NCBI RefSeq assembly: GCF_019195455.1
Contig: NZ_JAIMBW010000001.1
Coordinates: 3,252,001-3,316,000, forward strand
Reading direction: 5' to 3'
Length of the DNA stretch: 64,000 bases
Source of the DNA: Gymnodinialimonas phycosphaerae
Lineage (GTDB): Bacteria; Pseudomonadota; Alphaproteobacteria; Rhodobacterales; Rhodobacteraceae
The notes beneath the pieces were generated by a model. That model saw only the letters and a list, made by a program, of their open reading frames with translations. It ran no database searches and was not told the origin of the DNA. How positions within the stretch are numbered: position 1 is the first letter of the stretch; every line of letters starts with the position of its first letter. This document shows positions 46,046 to 54,652 of the stretch, piece by piece. The position numbers were made by a program, and so were the translations under genes.

Positions 46046-47095
46046 TTATTCGTACCCGGTCATTTCGAGGTAGCCGCGCCCTGCGTGGGTTCCGGTGAAA
46101 GTGATCGGGCCCTCCCAATAGGGGAAAGACGTGTCCATCCAGCTTTGCGGGTTCAGGGGGCTGGTGGTGATGTCGATGCCCCGATCGGGGAATTCGACGC
46201 GCCACTCGGTAGGAATTTCGCGCCCGCCCACATCGGTGGTGGAGAGAGGCGTCAGGGTAATCGCGCCATCCCCATAGGCTTGTGTCGTGCCGTCGGGGGC
46301 GATGTAGGTGGCGGAGGTGAAGGGCATATCGGTGGTATCGCGCAGCGCGAAGGCCATGAGGCGCGCGCCGTCGGGTAGTTGGAGTGAGAACCAATCCCAG
46401 CCGTTCTGCGTTTCGGACAGGGGTTGCGACGACCACTCTCGGTCGAGCCATGCGTTGCCGGTGACCTCGACCGGGCCTGATGGCAGGGTGAGCGTGCCGC
46501 TGACACTGTAGAACGGTTGCGAGTAGTAGTAGCTGGCCTGCCCCTGCGCGCTTTTTACCGAGTAGCCTGCGTCGCCGTGAAAAATCAGCGGACCTGTCGC
46601 TTGCAACGCCAAGTCGTAGGCGAATGCAGCGCCGCGCGCCGTGAGGCTGAGGGCGTCATATGCGTTACCATCCTGCGCGGTCGAGACCATTTCCCAATCA
46701 TCGATGTAGGCGCGGAACGGGTCTGCCGTCACGCCAGCCTGTCCGATACCGCCGCGTCCCAGACGCTCGGCGCTGAAATGGGCATCCGCCGTGGTGAGGC
46801 CCGCGTGACCCATGAAGATCTGCGGGGATGTCCAATCTGCGGAGGTTTGCGGCGCCAGCGCGCTGCGGAATAGTGTCCACTGGATCCCATAGTCGGTGCC
46901 GTCGGCGCTTTGCAGGGTGGCGGTCAGATACCACCATTCGATGCGGTAGTCGGGGTGCGGGCCGTGGTCCTGGGGGAAGGCGAAGATCGGGTCAGGCTCG
47001 GGCACGGCGAACCCGTCGGCGGTAGTGCCGAGGCCTGCGAAACCCTGCGCGTGGAGCGGTGTCGCGAGAAGGAGGGCAAGGAGGAAGCGGATCAT
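46046..47095 (-). CDS. AttH/CrtC-like lipocalin-domain secreted protein
   Basis: This 349-aa exported protein has a signal peptide (MIRFLLALLLATPLHAQ) and the EWWYLTATL motif near residue 50 with DWFSLQLPDGARLMAFALRD later, which mark the AttH/carotenoid 1,2-hydratase-like double-lipocalin family. Without carotenoid genes nearby, the AttH reading is preferred: in AttEFGH-type systems it is the periplasmic partner of a YbbAP-like ABC exporter. Its ATG overlaps the permease stop (TGATG), so it is coupled to it. The ligand is unknown, perhaps a lipid or glycan. Confidence 0.8.
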   Translation of the reverse strand: MIRFLLALLLATPLHAQGFAGLGTTADGFAVPEPDPIFAFPQDHGPHPDYRIEWWYLTATLQSADGTDYGIQWTLFRSALAPQTSADWTSPQIFMGHAGLTTADAHFSAERLGRGGIGQAGVTADPFRAYIDDWEMVSTAQDGNAYDALSLTARGAAFAYDLALQATGPLIFHGDAGYSVKSAQGQASYYYSQPFYSVSGTLTLPSGPVEVTGNAWLDREWSSQPLSETQNGWDWFSLQLPDGARLMAFALRDTTDMPFTSATYIAPDGTTQAYGDGAITLTPLSTTDVGGREIPTEWRVEFPDRGIDITTSPLNPQSWMDTSFPYWEGPITFTGTHAGRGYLEMTGYE

Positions 47096-49476
47096 CAGCG
47101 TTCCTGTGCAAAGACTTGGGTGAGGCGTGCCGGGGGCATGCGGGCGAGGCGTAGGGTTGGGCCGAGGGCTGCGAGGCCCGCCGCGAGGAGCGCGAGGAGG
47201 CCGAGGCGCAGCCAATCGCCAGGGAAAAGCTGCATTGGCAGACGCCAGCCGAAGGCCTCCACATTGACGAGGGCGAGCAGGATCCACGCCAGCAAAAGGC
47301 CGACAGGCAGCGCCGCGAGGAAGGTGATCGCCGCGAGGATAAGGCTGCGCGCCATTTCCACCCACGCCAGCCGTGCCCGTGAGGCGCCGATCGCCCAGAT
47401 CGGGGCCAGCTGCGGCAAGCGCAGGTTGGCAAGGGTCAACAGGCTGGTCAGCAGCGCGATGCCCGCAACGCCGAGGGTAAGAACGTTGAGCGCACCGGTG
47501 ACGCGGAAGGTCTGATCGAAAACCTCGATGGAGAAGGCTTTGACCTGCGCCTGATTGGTGACGGCATCTGCCGGCAGACCAAAATCGTCGCGCAGGCGGG
47601 TGGCCAGGGCAGGCGCGTCCGAAGGCGCGATGCGGATCGCAAAGCGGCGCGGGCGGAGGTCTGGATACGTCTCTGACAGGTGAGATAGGGACACAATCGC
47701 TTGGCCCTGAGGGTTGCCGTAGTCTGAGTAGATCCCGACGATCGGCAGGCCGTTGGCGAGGTCTCCGATGGTCAGATTCTCGCGCCGGGCCAATTGCTCG
47801 TTGATCAGGATCGCGTCTCCGGTTGCGATCTGGCCCCACGGGTCCGGGGCCTCGGACAGGAAGGGCCACGCATCGCGATAGGTCGCGTGGTCGACCACGC
47901 CGAACAAGTCGGCAGGCTGGCCGAACAGGCGGATTTCGGTCGAGACGATGGGCAGGATCGCGTCGACGTCGGGGGCCAGCGCCTCCATCAAAAGCGCGGC
48001 CTCGTCGGGCGTGGCGGCGGTGACGTAGAGTTCAGACGCGAGCCGTTGGTCGAGCCATCCAAGGAAAGTCGTGCGGAAAGACCCGACCATCGTGGAGACG
48101 CCGATGTTCGCGGACAGAGCCAACAACAGCGCCATGAGTGCCAGCGACAGACCGGGGATCTGCTGGCGGGTGTCGGCTACGACCCACTCGGCAAAGGCGC
48201 TTTTGGGTCGCACCAGCGATAACGCGCCGCTCATCACCACTGGCAAGGCAAGCGCCGCGCCAATCAGCAAGCACGCCAAACAGCCGAAGGCTGCGATGAG
48301 TCCCTGACCCAACAGGGCTAGCAGGCCGGAGGCCGTGAACAGCCCGAGCGCCGCGAGGGCTTGCAGGCGGATCATCCGGCCCGAGGCCTGCGCCCAGGCC
48401 CGCGGCATCGCCGGCGCAAGAAGCGGCATGCGTGCGGTACGGATCATCGCCTGAATTGCGGCGGCTGCGGTGCCGACGAAGGTAATCAACAGACCCGAAA
48501 CAGCCCAATAGGGACTGAACTGGAGCACACCTTCGATCTCTGCCCCATAAAGCCCCCGCAGGGTGCCCGCGACGCCGGGCATCAGGCTTGCGGCAATGAC
48601 ATAGCCCATCCCAACCCCGATCGCCCCGGCGAGCAGGGCCACGGCGGCCAGCTCTAGCGAGAGGGCCAGAAGGATCGTGCGCAACGGCGTACCAAGGGCG
48701 CGCAGGGTCCGCACGATGGCGCGACGCTGTTCGAACGCTAGGCCGATCGCAGCGTGGACGATAAACAGACCGACGCCGAACGACAGCAGGCCGAAAGCCG
48801 TAAGGTTGAGGTGAAAACTATCGGTCAGCCGCGCGATGTCCCCGGCGTTGTCGGGCGCGCGGAGTGAAAGCTCTGTCACGTCGGTAATCGGGGGCAGTCC
48901 CATAGGCTGCGCCGTGGCAACCAGAAGGTAGGACGGTTCGTTCTGCCCCAAGAGCCGCGCGGCGGTGGAGATATCGGTGATTGCGGCGGCGGGCGGCACG
49001 TTTTCGGACACTGAAATCGGCGGCAAATCGGCAGGAAGCGCGCCGTTTGCCGTGGCCTCGGACATCAACAACAGGCCGGGCGCGGTAAAGAAAGCCGCGA
49101 GGTCAACCGCGCCGTCCAACGCTGGGCCCTGAGCCTCGGCAGGGGTGGTCAGCGGGTCGATTCCAAGGATCCGAAGCCGGCCATTCGCGTCCCGTACTTC
49201 GCCGGAGATGACCGGCGACACCAGGTAGCCCGCCGCGCGTAGGGCTAGGTATTCCGCGATCTCCATGGGCCGTCCATCGGCCCGCTCCAGCCGCGCCAGT
49301 TGATCCTGCCCAAGGGTCGCGGCGGCACGGTCATAGGCGGCGCGCGCCTCGGCGTTGATAGCTTGAACGCCGGACCAGAGAGCCGTCGCCAAGGCAAGCC
49401 CAAGGGCCAGCATCGCGAATTGGCCAGGATGGCGTTTCCAATAGGAAAATAGGCTCAAAAAGGCCGTATAGAGCAT
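47095..49476 (-). CDS. FtsX-type ABC transporter permease (AttFG/YbbP-like)
   Basis: This 793-aa membrane protein has an N-terminal helix, a large periplasmic domain (about 45-230), a first FtsX unit of three helices (about 235-350), further central helices, a second periplasmic region and a second FtsX unit at the C-terminus. That is the architecture of YbbP and of fused AttF-AttG permeases, which extract molecules from the membrane rather than pump solutes. It lies 3 bases after the ATPase stop and overlaps the lipocalin-like gene by one base. Confidence 0.85.
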   Translation of the reverse strand: MLYTAFLSLFSYWKRHPGQFAMLALGLALATALWSGVQAINAEARAAYDRAAATLGQDQLARLERADGRPMEIAEYLALRAAGYLVSPVISGEVRDANGRLRILGIDPLTTPAEAQGPALDGAVDLAAFFTAPGLLLMSEATANGALPADLPPISVSENVPPAAAITDISTAARLLGQNEPSYLLVATAQPMGLPPITDVTELSLRAPDNAGDIARLTDSFHLNLTAFGLLSFGVGLFIVHAAIGLAFEQRRAIVRTLRALGTPLRTILLALSLELAAVALLAGAIGVGMGYVIAASLMPGVAGTLRGLYGAEIEGVLQFSPYWAVSGLLITFVGTAAAAIQAMIRTARMPLLAPAMPRAWAQASGRMIRLQALAALGLFTASGLLALLGQGLIAAFGCLACLLIGAALALPVVMSGALSLVRPKSAFAEWVVADTRQQIPGLSLALMALLLALSANIGVSTMVGSFRTTFLGWLDQRLASELYVTAATPDEAALLMEALAPDVDAILPIVSTEIRLFGQPADLFGVVDHATYRDAWPFLSEAPDPWGQIATGDAILINEQLARRENLTIGDLANGLPIVGIYSDYGNPQGQAIVSLSHLSETYPDLRPRRFAIRIAPSDAPALATRLRDDFGLPADAVTNQAQVKAFSIEVFDQTFRVTGALNVLTLGVAGIALLTSLLTLANLRLPQLAPIWAIGASRARLAWVEMARSLILAAITFLAALPVGLLLAWILLALVNVEAFGWRLPMQLFPGDWLRLGLLALLAAGLAALGPTLRLARMPPARLTQVFAQER

Positions 49477-49479
49477 GAT

Positions 49480-50148
49480 CTAGCCCCCCAGCCGCCCACG
49501 AGACAGATGCACCCGCCGCCCCAGACGCTCTGCCAGACGGGGGGAGTGGGTGACCATCAGAAGGCCCGCGCCGGTCTCGGCCACCAGGTCAAGCAGCAGG
49601 GTCAGCACGCTATCGCCTGTCTCTTCATCAAGGTTGCCCGTCGGTTCATCGGCAAGGATCAACGCGGGCCGCGACGCCAGCGCGCGGGCGATGGCCACAC
49701 GCTGTTGCTGACCGCCGGAAAGCTGCTCGGGGTAGCGCGCCAACAGGTCGCCCAACCCCAACCGCGCGGCCAGATCGGCTGCAAACGCCGGGTCATGCTT
49801 CCCTGCCAACCGCGCCTGAAGCGCGATGTTTGCCGCTACTGAAAGTGACGGCACAAGGTTGAACTGCTGGAAGATCAGCCCGATTCGCATCCGCCGGACG
49901 CGCGCGCGCGCGGCGTCGTCCAATTGGCCAATGTCTTGGCCTTCCAACACGACCTCTCCGCTATCGGGCCGGTCCAGCCCGCCGGACAGATGCAGCAGCG
50001 TCGACTTGCCGGAGCCGCTTTCACCGGTCAGAGCCAAGGTCTCGCCCGCTTGCAGCGTGACGGATACGCCGTCGAGCACGGCCAGTGGCCCGCTTTCAGA
50101 TGGATAAGTTTTGCGGATATCGCGAAGGTCGAGGAGTGGCGTTGTCAT
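49480..50148 (-). CDS. ABC transporter ATPase (LolD/YbbA/AttE-like)
   Basis: This 222-aa ATPase from ATG 50148 has Walker [11 protein letters not shown]-loop [10 protein letters not shown], signature [16 protein letters not shown], Walker [13 protein letters not shown] and H-loop MVTHSP. The LDEETGD-type tail after Walker B is typical of the LolD/MacB/YbbA branch that partners with FtsX-type permeases. It is the first gene of a three-gene operon with the permease and the lipocalin-like protein. The frame stays open upstream, overlapping the opposite-strand hydrolase, but that part is not coding. Confidence 0.93.
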   Translation of the reverse strand: MTTPLLDLRDIRKTYPSESGPLAVLDGVSVTLQAGETLALTGESGSGKSTLLHLSGGLDRPDSGEVVLEGQDIGQLDDAARARVRRMRIGLIFQQFNLVPSLSVAANIALQARLAGKHDPAFAADLAARLGLGDLLARYPEQLSGGQQQRVAIARALASRPALILADEPTGNLDEETGDSVLTLLLDLVAETGAGLLMVTHSPRLAERLGRRVHLSRGRLGG

Positions 50149-50223
50149 AGGGGGGATGTAGCAGGAGGCAGGACTTGGAACACCCCCGACCGTGAGAATA
50201 GAGTGTCGAGAGAGGAGAACCGC

Positions 50224-50994
50224 ATGCGGATCACGGATTGGGACGACGCCTATTCTAACGGCGCCTATATCGACGGCGCGGATGTCATCTTGGCGGGATG
50301 GACGGAACGGGCCGCTGGAATGGTGCCCGATAAGGTGCTGCCCGGCGTGGATCTGTATCTTCCCGACGGGGCGTTGCAGGGACTGACGGTGGTGGTCCAT
50401 GGCGGCTATTGGATGGCCTTCTCGGGCCGGGAGTTCGCGCATCTGGCGGCGGGCCCGCGCGCCGCGGGCCAAGCGGTGGCGATGGTGAGCTACACGCTGG
50501 CCCCCCACGCGCGCATAGCCGAGATCACCAAAGAGGTCGCCCGCGCTGTTTGTCTTGCTGCCCAGAGCGTCGACGGTCCGATCCGCCTGACGGGCCATTC
50601 CGCCGGAGGGCATCTTGTCACGCGGATGGTCTGCGAGGGGGTTCTGCCCGAGGATGTCGCCGCCCGGATCGTCCATGTCGTCTCGATCTCGGGTGTGCAC
50701 GACCTGCGGCCCTTGCTGCGCACAACGATGAACGAGACGCTGCGACTGACGCGATCAGAGGCCGTTCTGGAAAGCCCGGCTTTGCAGACGCCCCGGCCAG
50801 ATACACGTTTGACCTGTGTGGTCGGCGCGCAAGAACGGCCCGAATTCCGGCGTCAGAACGCGCTGCTGGCAAACATCTGGCATGGGCTGGGGGCAGAGAC
50901 CACGGCCGTGGAACTTCCAGGAGTGAATCATTTCACCATCATCGCGGGGTTGGAGGCCCCCGACGGCGCGCTTACGAAACTACTGCTGGGTTAG
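50224..50994 (+). CDS. Alpha/beta hydrolase, kynurenine formamidase-like
   Basis: This 256-aa soluble alpha/beta hydrolase begins at ATG 50224, with a GAGGAG ribosome-binding site. The HGGYW motif at residues 59-63 and nucleophile Ser126 in GHSAGGH, with a late His in GVNHFTII, match the arylformamidase-like group that hydrolyses N-formylkynurenine in tryptophan breakdown. No other kynurenine-pathway gene is near, so the substrate is uncertain. It is divergent from the ABC operon and its stop overlaps that of the convergent marR gene by 3 bases. Confidence 0.82.
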   Translation: MRITDWDDAYSNGAYIDGADVILAGWTERAAGMVPDKVLPGVDLYLPDGALQGLTVVVHGGYWMAFSGREFAHLAAGPRAAGQAVAMVSYTLAPHARIAEITKEVARAVCLAAQSVDGPIRLTGHSAGGHLVTRMVCEGVLPEDVAARIVHVVSISGVHDLRPLLRTTMNETLRLTRSEAVLESPALQTPRPDTRLTCVVGAQERPEFRRQNALLANIWHGLGAETTAVELPGVNHFTIIAGLEAPDGALTKLLLG

Positions 50995-51443
50995 AGCCGT
51001 TCAAACAGGCAGCCGATAGCCGTTTTCAGCTGTGCTCGATCCTCGGGGCCAAGGGCGTCCAGCATTTTGCTTTCCGCTGCCTGCGCTGCGGATTTCAGAC
51101 GCGACAGTTCCACCGCGCCCTTTTCAGACAGGCGCACAACAAGCCTGCGCCGGTCTGCCTTGTCCCGAATGACCGAGATCATGTCGAGGTCTTCCAGCCG
51201 CCGCTGCGCCCGGCTGACCCGTGCGGCATCCATGGCCGTCAAGATGCAAAGATCATGGCTTGAGCATGGCTGATTTGACGGCAGCGCCATCATGATGCGC
51301 CATTCAGGCATCTGGAGGCCGGCGTCCTCGATCACATTTGTGAACATCTGGGCCGAGATGACCGACATCTGGAAGGGCAGATACTCAGACAGGTCGAAGG
51401 TAAAAGAGTGTGCTTGGTCTTTCACGGGGGACCTCGCTTTCAT
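50991..51443 (-). CDS. MarR-family transcriptional regulator
   Basis: This 150-aa winged-helix regulator has the fold of MarR proteins: the recognition region CILTAMDAARVSRAQRRLEDLDMI and the beta-wing DKADRRRLVVRLSEKG are clear. Members usually act as dimeric repressors released by small aromatic ligands, and often control themselves. A perfect 10-base-arm inverted repeat lies 57 bases upstream of its ATG and is a plausible operator. Possible targets are its own gene and the divergent serC-serA; the convergent hydrolase has a separate promoter. The inducer is unknown. Confidence 0.9.
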   Translation of the reverse strand: MKARSPVKDQAHSFTFDLSEYLPFQMSVISAQMFTNVIEDAGLQMPEWRIMMALPSNQPCSSHDLCILTAMDAARVSRAQRRLEDLDMISVIRDKADRRRLVVRLSEKGAVELSRLKSAAQAAESKMLDALGPEDRAQLKTAIGCLFERL

Positions 51444-51499
51444 GCAGTCGGAGTCAAATACAACCTAAGGAATAGCGACCTGGCCGGAATTCGCCAAGA

Positions 51500-51527
51500 A
51501 TAAATGTAAGGCTAGGTTTACATTTAT
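51500..51527. promoter_or_regulatory. Perfect inverted repeat in the marR-serC spacer
   Basis: ATAAATGTAA and TTACATTTAT are perfect 10-base arms separated by GGCTAGGT. This AT-rich 28-base dyad is the most symmetrical element in the 316-base spacer between divergent marR and serC, and it lies where a marR promoter would be expected. It is a candidate MarR operator. The rest of the spacer holds the serC leader. Confidence 0.5.
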
Positions 51528-51684
51528 GTGCATGTCAGGGGTCTTTCCTATCGAAAATGCCACCCCCATTGACCCACAGGTATTGGAGGGGCCAGCGGAG
51601 GGCTAGGAAGTTTCCGATAGGGAACAGGGCTTTCAGAAATCGCATGATTCCGACCCATTGAAGCACTTTTCCGTCTTGTGATGG

Positions 51685-51759
51685 CGCGGGCACGCCCGTA
51701 TTCCCGCCGGTGGGACACCCCTCCCCAACGAGGGGCGCATATCTGTGAGGATACCAGTG
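51685..51759 (+). ncRNA. Candidate serC-type RNA leader
   Basis: Directly upstream of serC lie a GC-rich hairpin (GCGGG/CCCGC, 51685-51707) and a second, CCCCTC-CCCAAC-GAGGGG (51718-51735), followed by GTGAGGATACCAGTG and the start codon. A structured RNA element called serC has been described just upstream of serC in alphaproteobacteria. Position and two-hairpin layout fit, but I could not compare it with a covariance model. Confidence 0.45.
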
Positions 51760-52905
51760 ATGGTTACTGAAATACCGGGCACGCGCCCGACTAATCCGCG
51801 TTTTTCGTCCGGCCCCTGTGCCAAACCCCCCACATGGACACCTGAGGCCTTGGCCGATGCCCCGCTTGGCCGCTCGCACCGCGCGGCGGAAGGCAAGGCG
51901 AAGCTGAAGCTTGCCATCGACAAGACCGCCGAGATCCTCGGCGTGCCCGAAGGCTATAAGGTTGGCATCGTCCCCGCATCGGACACCGGCGCCGTGGAAA
52001 TGGCGATGTGGTCCCTGTTGGGCGCGCGGCCCTGCACCATGCTGGCGTGGGAAAGTTTCGGTGCCGGTTGGGTGACCGATGCGGTGAAACAGCTGAAGTT
52101 GGACGCGACCGTGACGACCGCCGACTATGGCGATCTGCCCGATCTGGCCGCTGTCGATTGGAACACCGATGTGGTCTTCACGTGGAACGGCACCACCTCC
52201 GGCGTGCGCGTGCCGAACGGCGACGTGATCCCGGCGGATCGTGAAGGCCTTACAATCTGCGATGCCACCTCCGCCGCCTTTGCGCAGGACCTGCCGTGGG
52301 ACAAACTCGATGTCACCACCTTCTCCTGGCAGAAGGTCATGGGCGGCGAAGCGGCCCACGGGATGATCGTATTGTCGCCCCGCGCGGTGGAACGGCTCGA
52401 ATCTTACACCCCCGCTTGGCCCCTGCCGAAGATCTTCCGCCTCACCAAGGGCGGCAAGTTGATCGACGGCATTTTCACCGGTGCCACGATCAACACGCCC
52501 TCCATGCTCTGCGTCGAAGATTACCTCTTTGCGTTGAACTGGGCCGACAGCCTTGGCGGCTTGCCCGCACTGCACGCCCGCGCGGACGCCAATGCAAACG
52601 CCATCCACGCCTTCTGCGACACGCGTGACTGGATTGCCAACCTTGCCAAGGACCCGGCGACGCGCTCCAACACTTCCGTCTGTCTGAAGTTCACCGATGC
52701 GCGCATCACCGACGGCGCGGCCTTTGCGAAAGCCGTCGCCAAGCGCCTCGCCGATGAGGGCATCGCGTTGGATATCGGCGCCTACCGCGATGCGCCCGCT
52801 GGCCTTCGCATCTGGTGCGGCGCCACGGTCGAGACCTCGGATATCGAGGCGATGCTCCCCTGGCTCGACTGGGCGTTCAATACGGAAATCGACGCGCAGG
52901 CCTAG
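51760..52905 (+). CDS. serC: Phosphoserine aminotransferase
   Basis: SerC transaminates 3-phosphohydroxypyruvate to phosphoserine with glutamate. From ATG 51760 it is 381 aa, a class V PLP enzyme with the Schiff-base Lys192 in [12 protein letters not shown] and the N-terminal [13 protein letters not shown] of the alphaproteobacterial type. The in-frame codons from 51745 lie in the leader. serA follows after 89 bases with the same orientation, so the two steps of serine synthesis are co-expressed. A structured leader and a MarR-side dyad precede it. Confidence 0.96.
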   Translation: MVTEIPGTRPTNPRFSSGPCAKPPTWTPEALADAPLGRSHRAAEGKAKLKLAIDKTAEILGVPEGYKVGIVPASDTGAVEMAMWSLLGARPCTMLAWESFGAGWVTDAVKQLKLDATVTTADYGDLPDLAAVDWNTDVVFTWNGTTSGVRVPNGDVIPADREGLTICDATSAAFAQDLPWDKLDVTTFSWQKVMGGEAAHGMIVLSPRAVERLESYTPAWPLPKIFRLTKGGKLIDGIFTGATINTPSMLCVEDYLFALNWADSLGGLPALHARADANANAIHAFCDTRDWIANLAKDPATRSNTSVCLKFTDARITDGAAFAKAVAKRLADEGIALDIGAYRDAPAGLRIWCGATVETSDIEAMLPWLDWAFNTEIDAQA

Positions 52906-52913
52906 GTCAAAGG

Positions 52914-52938
52914 CTCCCCCCTTCATCTTGCCAAATAC
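52914..52938 (-). repeat. Dispersed-repeat-like motif between serC and serA
   Basis: Read on the minus strand, GTATTTGGCAAGATGAAGGG followed by GGGAG resembles an intergenic motif (CCCC-GnnTATTT-GnnAAGATGAAG-like) that I recall as frequent in Rhodobacterales genomes. A related segment, CCCGGGATATTTGAGG, follows the hairpin near 46006. Identification rests on memory, so the family link is uncertain. Confidence 0.3.
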
Positions 52939-52994
52939 AACTCAATCCCACGGCCGGCCCCAAGCGCCGCCGTCAGCTACAGGAGCGCCACATC

Positions 52995-54590
52995 ATGGCC
53001 CCCAAAGTTCTCGTCTCTGACAAACTCTCGGAAACCGCCGTCCAGATCTTCCGTGATCGCGGCATCGACGTCACATTCGATCCCTCCATCGGCAAGGATA
53101 AGGACAAGCTCCTGTCCGTGATCGATCAATACGACGGTCTCGCCATCCGCTCTGCCACCAAGGCGACGGAGAAGATCATCGCCGCCGCCACCAACCTCAA
53201 GGTCATCGGGCGTGCCGGTATCGGTGTAGACAACGTGGATATCCCCGCCGCCTCCAAGAAGGGCATCATCGTGATGAACACGCCCTTCGGAAACTCCATC
53301 ACGACGGCCGAGCACGCTATCGCGATGATGTTTGCCGTGGCCCGTCAAATCCCTGAGGCCTCTGCCTCTACCCATGACGGCAAGTGGGAGAAGTCCAAGT
53401 TCATGGGCGTGGAGCTGACGGCCAAGACCCTTGGCGTCATCGGCGCGGGCAACATCGGGTCCATCGTCATTTCACGCGCCTTGGGCCTGAAGATGAAGGT
53501 CATCGCCTATGACCCCTTCCTGTCCGAGGAACGCGCCCGCGAGATCGGCTGCCAGAAGGTTGAACTGGACGAGCTTTTGGCGCGCGCCGATTTCATCACC
53601 ATGCACGTCCCCTTTACCGAGAAGACGGCGAATATCCTGTCGGCTGAGAATCTCGCCAAGACCAAGAAGGGCGTGCGGATCATCAACTGCGCCCGTGGCG
53701 GTCTGGTGGATGAAGCGGCGCTGGCGGAATTGCTGAAATCCGGCCACGTCGCAGGCGCGGCGTTTGATGTCTTCGCGCAGGAACCGGCCACGGAAAACCC
53801 GCTGTTCCACCTGCCCAACGTCGTCGTCACGCCGCACCTGGGTGCCGCGACCACCGAGGCCCAGGAAAACGTCGCCCTGCAAGTGGCCGAGCAGATGTCG
53901 GATTACCTGCTGTCGGGTGCTGTTTCCAACGCGCTCAACATGCCGTCCGTTACCGCCGAGGAAGCCGCGATCATGGGTCCATGGGTGAAACTGGCCGAGC
54001 ATCTGGGCGCCTTTGTCGGCCAGCTGACCGATGAGCCGATCAATAGCATCGAGGTTGTCTATAACGGTGTCGTTACGGGCATGAACCTCAAGGCGCTCGA
54101 TTGCGCGGCGATTGCGGGCGTCATGAAGGCGTCGAACCCCGACGTGAACATGGTTTCTGCCCCGGTGATCGCCAAGGAACGTGGCATTGAATTGTCCCAG
54201 ACCACGCAGGACAAGACCGGCGTGTTTGATGGCTATATTCGCATGGTGGTGAAGACCGACAAGCGCACCCGCTCGATTGCGGGCACGGTGTTCAGCGACG
54301 GCAAGCCGCGTTTCATCCAGATCAAGGGCATCAACATCGATGCCGAGATCGGGGCGCATATGCTTTACACCACCAACAACGACGTGCCGGGCATTATCGG
54401 CGCGCTGGGGCAGACGATGGGTGAAAACGGCGTCAACATCGCCAATTTCACCCTTGGCCGCTCGGCCCGCGACGGCGAAGCGATTGCGCTTTTGTACCTG
54501 GACGAGCAGCCGCCTGCGTCGGTGCTCAAGAAGTTGATGGACACGGGCCTGTTCCAATCGGTGATGCCGTTGCGGTTTGACGCCGTGTAA
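52995..54590 (+). CDS. serA: D-3-phosphoglycerate dehydrogenase
   Basis: SerA oxidises 3-phosphoglycerate, the committed step of serine synthesis. From ATG 52995 (MAPKVLVSDKLSE, with AGGAG upstream) it is 531 aa, the long form. The NAD-binding domain has GVIGAGNIGSIV; catalytic residues lie in CARGGLVDE and the PHLGAATTEAQ histidine. An intervening domain (about 320-450) and a C-terminal ACT domain (about 455-531) probably carry serine feedback. It follows serC, and a terminator lies 30 bases after the stop. Confidence 0.97.
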   Translation: MAPKVLVSDKLSETAVQIFRDRGIDVTFDPSIGKDKDKLLSVIDQYDGLAIRSATKATEKIIAAATNLKVIGRAGIGVDNVDIPAASKKGIIVMNTPFGNSITTAEHAIAMMFAVARQIPEASASTHDGKWEKSKFMGVELTAKTLGVIGAGNIGSIVISRALGLKMKVIAYDPFLSEERAREIGCQKVELDELLARADFITMHVPFTEKTANILSAENLAKTKKGVRIINCARGGLVDEAALAELLKSGHVAGAAFDVFAQEPATENPLFHLPNVVVTPHLGAATTEAQENVALQVAEQMSDYLLSGAVSNALNMPSVTAEEAAIMGPWVKLAEHLGAFVGQLTDEPINSIEVVYNGVVTGMNLKALDCAAIAGVMKASNPDVNMVSAPVIAKERGIELSQTTQDKTGVFDGYIRMVVKTDKRTRSIAGTVFSDGKPRFIQIKGINIDAEIGAHMLYTTNNDVPGIIGALGQTMGENGVNIANFTLGRSARDGEAIALLYLDEQPPASVLKKLMDTGLFQSVMPLRFDAV

Positions 54591-54620
54591 GGTTGGCGAG
54601 GACGCCTGAAAAATGCTCTA

Positions 54621-54651
54621 ACCCTCCGTGACACATCGCGGAGGGTTTTTT
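54621..54651 (+). terminator. serA terminator overlapping the thiolase ribosome-binding site
   Basis: ACCCTCCG (54621-54628) and CGGAGGGT (54639-54646) form an 8-bp stem with a 10-base loop, directly followed by T6. This is a standard intrinsic terminator. Its 3' arm contains GGAGGG, which sits seven bases before the thiolase ATG at 54653 and is the only Shine-Dalgarno candidate for that gene. Folding would thus both end transcription and hide the ribosome-binding site. Confidence 0.8.
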
Positions 54652-54652
54652 C

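Noticed and set aside
46046..47095. Carotenoid 1,2-hydratase (CrtC) identity
   Set aside because: The fold is shared, but there are no carotenoid genes nearby and the gene is coupled to an FtsX-type ABC system, which favours an AttH-like role.
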